A stretch of 64,000 nucleotides of DNA, from assembly GCA_029204225.1 (NCBI GenBank), contig CM055112.1, positions 29,728,703-29,792,702 of the forward strand, in the 5' to 3' direction. The translations under genes were made by a program, and so were the position numbers. Below, piece by piece: positions 57,235 through 64,000 of the stretch (the stretch's first letter is position 1; the number at the start of each line of letters is the position of its first letter). The stretch is from Diphasiastrum complanatum. Its lineage: Eukaryota; Streptophyta; Lycopodiopsida; Lycopodiales; Lycopodiaceae. The notes below the pieces were generated by a model. The model did no database searches, was not told where the DNA came from, and was given only the letters and a program-made list of their open reading frames with translations.

Positions 57235-57790
57235 CTAGATAGCATCTGAAAAAGACAAAACCTTAGGAAAAAATGATACATTAATATTGAAATTTTGGGT
57301 GACAAAACCATCTATGTAACTTTCACCTTTCAAATAACATAAATACAAATGATACTCAAAATTCAACAAACATTGATTCACTTCATGAGCAGTTACAAAA
57401 AAGTAGTTGAGACACATCACCTTTAAGATGGACCAGTGAGTTATTATGCAAGAAGGATAGACTATGAGTTACATAATCCTTCTTTAACGACTCATTCCTA
57501 GCATAAAACCACTCTTTACCTAGGATTAAATCTACCTTATCAAGATTCATGATATGAAATGACAAATTACCTATATAATCTTGAATCTTTAACGATAAGT
57601 GAGGGACAAACTAGTCCCAGACTTGATGCTTCCCACCTACCACCATCCTTACCACATACTTGTGGTCACTTAGTGCAGTTTCTAGTTTGAGCTTCTACAC
57701 CAATTTATCATTAATAAAATTATGCGTAGAACCGTCGTCAAATAAAATACTCACGGGTTAGCTACCTGCGAGCCCATTCATGAGAATGAG
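57235..57790 (-). pseudogene. Gypsy protease and protease-RT linker
   Basis: ILFDDGSTHNFIN (Asp-Asp-Gly at the place of the retropepsin Asp-Ser-Gly, about 57700-57750), then FHIMNLDKVDLILGKEWF (second conserved block), then a degenerate linker to RT. Several stops. Confidence 0.8.
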
Positions 57791-58778
57791 GTCATGAGAT
57801 CCAAAATTTGCAGTATTAAAACAACAAGTACTACAAATTATTTCTTCCTTAAAGGACACACCAATGCAAGAAATTGAAGAATTACCTAGTGCCTTGAAAA
57901 AACCGTCATCCTTCTTCCTTTCCTTGGGCAATCCTTGGAGAGATGTCCCTCTTCCATGAAGGAGAAACATAACTTGTCGCATCGAAGTAAACTTCCTTCG
58001 ACCAAGGGCATTTCTTCTTCTTTCTTGATGGGGAAGTTGTGTTGACAACTTTCTCTTTGTCCTTTTTGAAAGAGGGTCCTGAAGAGAGTTTGTCTTTGGA
58101 TTTAGACTCTTGGCCTTCTTGCTCTTTACGGGTTATAGAGTGTGTATTGTCAAAAATTTTAGCAAAGCGCACCACATCCTCAAGGGTCTATGGCTAGTTA
58201 TGAAAGACCTCAAGTTGAATTCCTTGGGCAAGCTCAAAATGAATGAAGCTTAAGCATTCGTCAATTCGGTTTACAAACGGCGAAGCCACCTCTTGGAAAT
58301 CTTGCAAATACACCTCCAAAGGCTTCGTTCCCATTTGCAATGATGCAAACTGACGATAGTATTCAATATAATCTAAGATTGACATAAATGCAGTCTTAAA
58401 AGCTACCTGGAAATCCTCCCAAGTGGTCAGAACTATAGCTCTCTCTTTGAGATCCTACCACCAGAGGCCTCGCTTTTCTGTGTAGAAACATGATGACCAT
58501 GGCGATCCTAGAGCTTTTTAGCAGATCGTGCATGACAAACTGGAAAGTCCATCCTGGTGCATATCCTTCTTCTCTCCAATAAAGAATTTTGGAAAAAACA
58601 TCGGGTTCAAGAGGGCCTGACGAGATTGTGACAAGGCCTTCATCTCTTCCTCTGCCCGTTCATATTTGGATTGCATGTCGATAATCTGTTGTCATAACTG
58701 ATTAATCATATGCACCATCTCTTCCATATCGACTAATGCAAGGCCTAGAGCTTGGTTTGTTTCCATAGGAGAGTCCAT
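57791..58778 (-). pseudogene. Gypsy gag
   Basis: Starts MDSPMETNQALGLALVDM at 58778, with a coiled-coil-like helix (IDMQSKYERAEEEMKAL), then a stop- and shift-broken capsid core (KTAFMSILDYIEYYRQFASL, KPLEVYLQDFQEVASPF), then a Lys/Ser-rich tail (58175-57906) leading to the protease. Zinc knuckle not clearly visible. Confidence 0.75.
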
Positions 58779-58947
58779 GGAAAAAGAGAGTGGTGGCAAA
58801 AAACTAGAAGAAAACATAAAGAAACAGTGTGAAGATCATCAAAATTGAGAAAAATAGCTCAAGAAACAAGAATATGCACAACCTTGAGCTAAGGGAGCCT
58901 CAACTTGAAACTTGACAAAGTGGGGTAAGGAAAAGTGAACATACTGA

Positions 58948-60150
58948 TGGGAAAAAAAAAAATTCGATCAGCGTCAGACCGCTCTGATAGCGCTGATAAG
59001 AAAATTCCCAAAGGATGAAGGCCGGATAGAGCCGACTTGATAGATGTAGCTACTGCTACTGACTGCAGTCTTATTCTCTTCCAAGCCCCAGATCGGTACT
59101 GTAGATCAGTTGTAAAAATTAAACTTGTACATAGCAGATAATGTTGAGTAAAATAACAGCAGAAAGATATCTACTGCTAGCATGCATTCAAACATTACAG
59201 ATCATACACATTACAAAATAGAGTAATGTGGAAATCGCTTCTATTATCAAAACTGAATATACAATGTTTTCTTAAGAGCTGTCTGTTTCCCAAATCAGCG
59301 CGTTGGCACAAGAGAGATGTTTTTTCTCACAAGTAATGCGACTAGCTACTGCTAATCGCTATGTCAAAAAAACTTACAATTCTATCTATCTCTGTATCCG
59401 TGACTGTATCGGTCTGATCTCTCTTTTTTTTTTTATCTCCTTCGTTGATCCTTTATGTGATCACTACAGAGAACTGATTAAGTTAAAAGAACTAATGAAA
59501 AGAAATGCATTAGGCTTAATCAAAACTGATTCTAGTTTTCCGTCGTTGTCCTCCTCCGTGCATTAGTCGCCGCCTTCTGCCCGTTGCAGTGCCTTTGTTC
59601 ATGCTACAGACCTTCGCTCTTCGCCAAAAGGTACTTTTGCGACTTTAAGGTCAAGTGTCATTTTTTCAAGGGCAAGTGTCGCTTTTTTTCAAAAGGCAAA
59701 AAATGCGACAGTTGGCTAAACAACTTTTCTAAGGCATTTGGAGACATGTTGCTTTTTCCTGAAGGGCGAAAAAGGCGACACTGTCACTTTTTCTAGAAGG
59801 GCAAAAAAGCCGACTTTAGGGCAGAAACCACTTCTAAGGCAAGTGTAGCTTTTTTAAGGGCAGTGTCATTTTTTAAAGGGCAATGTCACTTTTTTAAAAA
59901 AGCTGACAGTAGGCCTAAAACCTTTTCTAAGGCATTTTAGCGAGAGCGTCGCCTTTTTTGCAAAAACGCGAAAAAATATGACATTGTCGAAAAAAAGTTG
60001 CCATAGACCTAAGGATGAATTTTCCTCATGACCCAAAAATGCGAACTGTGCGACGAAACAATTCAAAAATGCAGATTGTGCGAAACATAGTCTAAAATGC
60101 ACAGTCACTAAAAACAGCTAATACAAAAACTAAGGAAAAATACTAAGGCT
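58948..60150 (-). repeat. 3' LTR of copia D (right border approximate)
   Basis: The left 700-odd bases match 63185-63752. Minus-strand end CCCA at 58948 after a run of T. The right border is uncertain: a GAGAGGGAGC purine tract lies at 60181-60190. 59630-60080 is filled with degenerate AAGGC/AGTGTC/TTTTT units able to form hairpins. Confidence 0.7.
59630..60080. repeat. Degenerate hairpin-forming minisatellite in copia D LTR
   Basis: Repeated pieces of the kind caagtgtc(g/a)ctttttt...aaggcaaaaaatgcgacag in both orientations, spacing irregular. A 17-base segment (59969-59985) is identical to one in the copia C LTR (51303-51319). Confidence 0.75.
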
Positions 60151-60900
60151 TTGAAAGATAGAAACTCTTAGTTTTCTTGAGCTCCCTCTCAAAGCTGGTA
60201 TTTTTCTTATTCCTAAGCTTGCACGCTGTTTCTCAAAAATTGCCTTGTGAAGAGGCTTTGTGAAGATATCGACCACCATATGCTTCGTTGGAACAAACTC
60301 GGTCTTCAGCCTGTTTTTCTCAACCAGATCTCTTATCAGGTGAAATCTGATAGAAATGTGTTTTATCCTGGAATGAAACATTGGATCCTTCATCAAATGA
60401 ATGGTGGATGTGTTATCCATGAACAGTAGCAGCGACTCGTTGGAGTTCTCTCCCATTCCGTCAAGGAACTACTTGAGCCATGTAAGCTCCTTTGCCATCT
60501 TGGCTGCTGCAACATACTCTACTTCGTAGGATGATTGCGTAGTTATGGTCTCCTTCCTGATGATCCATATCACAGTTGCTCTGGCTACTATTGTGCATCT
60601 CGGTCTTGAGATGCTTTTGCAATTATCTTTCAGGGATGCCCAGCTTGCATCGCTGTAGGATTTGATCTGGAATCCTTCATGCTGAGAGAAACACAGTCCA
60701 TAATTCTTCGTCTGTTAAGGTATTGCAGAATCCTTTTGGCTATCTTCCAGTGCGTAGGGCCTGGATTGATGTTAAACTGGCTCATTTGGAAAACTGCATA
60801 GGCAATGTTAGGACGTGTATTATCTGCCAAGTACATGAGTGATCCGATTAGCCTCCTGTAGGGCTATGTTTTGCATGGCTTTCTGCTCTTCTACATTCTG
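60130..60900 (-). pseudogene. Copia D RNase H and RT tail
   Basis: RNase H segments KSYSDASWASLKDN, a damaged Glu block (TTQSSYEVEYVAAAKMAKEL) and LLFMDNTSTIHLMKD with a C-terminal VPTKHMVVDIFTKPLHKAIF. Upstream is the RT tail around 60790-60830 (NTRPNIAYAVFQMSQF). Stops and shifts separate the pieces. Confidence 0.85.
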
Positions 60901-61480
60901 CGGACAGTCCTGCTTGGTCATAATTGTTCCAACTACCATCAGCGTATTAGCTCCCTTGTAGTTTGTCATCTGAAAATCGTTAATGATTTTTTAGATGTAC
61001 TTTGATACATTGCCATAAGGTCCACACTTGTATTTGAAAACCCATTTGCACTTTACAGTCTTCATGTCTGCTGGTAATGGCTCTAGATTTCAGACATTGT
61101 TTTGCTCCATGGAATTCATCTCGTCTTCCATCACTTTAATCCACTTGTCCTTATCTGGACAGCTGATAGCTTTCTCATATGTTTGAGGTTCTCTGTCAAA
61201 TCCATAGAACTCCTCTGATATAGAGGCTGAGCTGTCAAACACAAATCTGATAGGTGCTCTTCTTTCTCTCGTGGATCTTCTTGGAGTGTCTACAGTCAGA
61301 TTGATGGCCTTGCTTTTGTCAAGTCTCTTGACTCTGTTGACTGCTGAACTGTGGCGAGTAGCAGGTGTCCTGGGTATAGGATGTTGTCTTGCTACTCATC
61401 GTCTAAACAATATCTATGTTTATATGAAATTTTGACATCTTTATCCGGATGCTCAAGGCCCTCTCCCTCCATAGATATTG
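60901..61480 (-). pseudogene. Copia D RT start with deleted catalytic core
   Basis: Frame with MEDEMNSMEQNNV, LEPLPADMKTVKCKWVFKYK (about 61030-61150), followed within 100 bases by the RT C-part (MTKQDCPQNVEEQKAM). The segment with the YVDD site is absent. Right of it lies an integrase-RT linker. Confidence 0.8.
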
Positions 61481-61485
61481 GCAGT

Positions 61486-61905
61486 TCATAGTAGCCTCTG
61501 GTCAAGGTTTTGTAGCTGACTAGATCTCCTGGTGAATGGTATACGTGACATCTTGCCTTTGTTGCAGGCATCGCAGGACTTCAAGCATGCTACATCCTTG
61601 ATACTGACACCAGTGAATGCTTTGCTCCGGCTAGTGTTGTATAGAGCAATTGTATTCATGTGATATAGCCTCTTGTTCCATACAATATCCATTGATTCGT
61701 TGATCTGGTGAGCTTGCTCTGAAGGTACTCGAATCCTGAGGTGGTACAGGTTCCCCTTTCGCTTTCCTGTGGTGACCAGCTGAGTGGTTTTGGATTCAAC
61801 CACTTCATAGGTATCGCCTTCAAAGGTGATGGTTAGTCCTGCATCTACCATCTTAGCAACAGATAGTAGGTCCTTCTGAAGAGTGGGTGTATAGAGTGTC
61901 TTCAA
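61486..61905 (-). pseudogene. Copia D pre-integrase domain
   Basis: KTLYTPTLQKDLLSVAKMVD, then YLHMN-like finger residues and CLKSCDACNKGKMSRIPF (HHCC finger, with the first His changed: NKRLYHMN). The integrase catalytic core does not follow; a deletion joins to the linker near 61480. Confidence 0.85.
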
Positions 61906-62119
61906 GACTTCTGTCTCTTCCTTTGGTGCTTAACCACAACGCTCCAATTTCGTTGACTTTGTGTCTGGAACCATCTCCCAAGATTATATATATGGAAGAT
62001 TTCGATTCTTGATAATCAGAAATCATGTGTCTTGTTGCCATGAAGTGTGACGTTGCGTCCGAATCAAGAATTATTTCTTGTGTGTCTGAAGTTGATGTCG
62101 CACAGACATCGGTACACAA
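61906..62119 (-). pseudogene. Copia D protease
   Basis: IILDSDATSHFMATRHMISD: active-site Asp-Ser-Gly has become Asp-Ser-Asp. It runs into the pre-integrase frame with a shift at about 61930. Confidence 0.8.
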
Positions 62120-62199
62120 GTAGGCTACTGGGTTCTTGATGTTGTTGGCTCTGTCTACACCATCTTGGAGGACTCGGGTTCCTCCACGTAGGATGAGCT

Positions 62200-63157
62200 G
62201 TTGTTGCTCTCCCGTCTGCTCTGAGCTTTATTATTTCTGGGATTCTAGTTGTAGTCAACGGCTGCGTGACCCTTCTTGTGATAGTGGATGCATTCTATCT
62301 TTGGATTGAGCCAACATTTGTCAACAGTGTGGTCTTCTCGTGTGTATCTCATGCAGGTCTTCTTCTCACATTTATGTTGTCTCGGCTTATTTTTGCTCTT
62401 CCATTTGTCTTCTTTCGCTCCCTCTGACTGTTGCCTTTGATCTTGTCTTTGGTCTGACTCCCTCTTAGGCTTGAAATTCTTCTTCTACTTCTCTTTGTTG
62501 CTATAGAGAGCTTGATCAGAGCTATCCTTGTCGTCAAGGTGTTCACGGGCTTCCACCTCTTTTCTAATCTCGATTACAATCTTCTCAAGAGTCATCTATG
62601 GATCTTTGGCAAGCAATGTTCGGGTCGTCTGAAACGATCTTGGTAGAGCTCGCAGTAGGTATGTGAGATGCTTCTCTACTGAGATTGCATTTTCTACTTC
62701 AGAATCGTGTAGTGAAAGAAACAGGTCTTTCATTCTTCTGATGAAGGAGGTGAGGTCTTTACCATTTCATCTTAGATTGGTTAGCTGATCTTCAAGACGC
62801 ATAATTTGGCTTCGCGATTTCGTTTGAAATCTGGTCAACAAGGTATCCCACATTTCTCTTGCATTGGAGAGTGTGGCTAGGTCAAGCGTCAAGCTGTCTT
62901 TGATGGAGGAAGATAGGACGGCTATTGCCTTGTCATTTTTTTTTCTCCATTCCTATAGCTCCTTGCGAGTGGTTGTGGGCTTCTGTGCCATCAACCCAGG
63001 GCCATAGACCTTCTCCTTTTAGTATGAGAGAAGTCTTCATCTTCCATGCTAGGAAGTTTGATCCTGAGGAGTCAAGGATCGTGCAGATCTTTGATTGAAT
63101 GTTGCTAATAGATGCCATAGCCTGAATGGCTCTGATAGAGCTTAGCTGCTCTGACAA
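62200..63157 (-). pseudogene. Copia D gag
   Basis: The N-terminus at 63117 (MASISNIQSKI; an in-frame Met at 63157 also exists) contains SGSNFLAWKMKTSLILKGEG and LWPWVDG, typical of copia Gag. The middle (62560-62930) is broken by shifts. A Lys/Arg/Ser-rich part is at 62546-62349 and a knuckle remnant IECIHYHKKGHAAVDYN at about 62240-62290 (first Cys kept, last Cys lost). Confidence 0.8.
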
Positions 63158-63164
63158 AACTCAC

Positions 63165-63180
63165 GGTGGCTTTGATATCA
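63165..63180 (-). promoter_or_regulatory. Primer binding site of copia D
   Basis: TGATATCAAAGCCACC on the minus strand, four bases inside the LTR end at 63185; two changes from TGGTATCAGAGCCA. Confidence 0.65.
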
Positions 63181-63184
63181 CTAA

Positions 63185-63752
63185 TGAGAAAAAAAAAATT
63201 CGGTCAGCTTAGACCACTCTGATAGCGTTGATAAGGAAATTCCCAAAGGATGAAAGCTGGATAGAGCCGACTTGGCAGGAGTAGCTACTGCTACTGACTG
63301 CGGTCTGAATCTCTTCCAAGCCCCAGATCGCTACTGTAGATCTATTGTAAAAATTAAACTTGTACACAGCAGATAATGTTAAGTAAAATAACAACAAAAA
63401 GATATCTACTGCTAGCATGCATTCAAACATTACAGATCATACAAATTATAGAATAGAGTATTGCAGAAATCGCTTCTATTATCAAAACTGAATATACAAT
63501 GTTTTCTTGAGCGCTGTCTGTTTTCCAGATCAGTGTGTTGGCACAAGAGAGATGTTCTCTCTCACGAGTAATGCGACTTGCTATTGCTAATCGCTATGTC
63601 AAAAAAACTTACAGTTCTATCTATCTTTGTATCTGTGACTGTATCTGGCTGATCTTTTTTTTTTTAATCTCCTTCGTTGATCTTTTATGTGATCACTCTA
63701 GGGAACTAAGTAAGTTAAAAGATCTAATGAAAAAAATGCATTAGGCTTAAGT
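63185..63752 (-). repeat. 5' LTR of copia D (truncated)
   Basis: Matches 58948-59520. The match stops at about 63752 (after atgcattaggcttaa), so the outer part of this LTR, including its start and the target duplication, has been replaced. Confidence 0.8.
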
Positions 63753-64000
63753 TTCTGTTGGCTGATTCTGACGAATCCCCAAGATACTCGAACATAGCAA
63801 CTCAAGAGCACCTCTCACCTTAGACCGAGGAGGTCTCTGAGAAGACGAGACTAATGAAGACTGAGAGTCGAGTATGAGAGCCAAGAAATACTAGCTAGGA
63901 AAGACATGCAAGAACTGTGTAAGCCTCATGGTGAATCCCGGAAGATGGAATGACCATGTAGGAACTAGTATTTCTAAGCAAATGTAAATAAATGCAAGTA
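63753..64000. other. Unassigned window end
   Basis: No frame and no match to other parts of the window. Contains gagac/gactgagagtcgag phrases. Possibly part of another LTR. Confidence 0.3.

Noticed and set aside
58948-59000. A PBS and leader following the left LTR of copia D
   Set aside because: The shared sequence is inside the LTR; the true PBS is at 63165-63180, next to the right LTR only.

Overview
This is nuclear DNA from a repeat-rich seed plant, probably an angiosperm with a large genome. There is one host gene whose exons can be followed to the end. Almost everything else is layered LTR retrotransposons: Ty1/copia, Ty3/gypsy of Athila/Tat type, and other gypsy. Most of them are broken by stops, frameshifts, deletions and nested insertions. 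I saw no tRNA, rRNA, CRISPR or bacterial feature.

Layout. 1-1253: 3' end of a copia element (minus), cut by LTR family A. 1254-15029: two family-A gypsy elements facing each other, with LTRs outward (plus LTR 1254-2071, minus LTR 14085-15029). The plus half has scrambled pol segments, then a decayed reading frame of about 3.3 kb downstream of integrase (6785-10082). The minus half keeps gag and protease only. 15990-24190: an old copia element (minus) split by a younger copia element, 16714-22543 (target duplication TGATC). 24213-25010: gypsy gag-protease scrap. 25355-30647: a complete non-autonomous LTR element (823-bp LTRs, duplication AAAAT) whose only frame is about 650 codons with one internal stop. 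31269-32990: two copia scraps in opposite orientation. 33585-34090: a third, diverged family-A LTR.

36820-47149 (minus): a nine-exon gene for a SAM-dependent methyltransferase of the EEF1AKMT4/METTL13 family, predicted at 247 residues and apparently intact. Its first intron is 7.1 kb and holds copia scraps; one exon is 20 bp. A 146-bp tandem triplication and a set of ACGTGGC-bearing repeats lie upstream.

50384-54122: an internally deleted copia element (duplication GAATC). 54123-58947: a gypsy element (minus) that carries the stub of another LTR element in its reverse transcriptase. 58948-63752: a copia element lacking the reverse transcriptase core and integrase core. No autonomous, fully coding retroelement is present, so movement of any of these would depend on proteins supplied from elsewhere.

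The least familiar items are the multi-domain frame after integrase, the two-copy module in the non-autonomous element, and the CACACGTGTG palindromes shared by the LTRs of two copia-type families.
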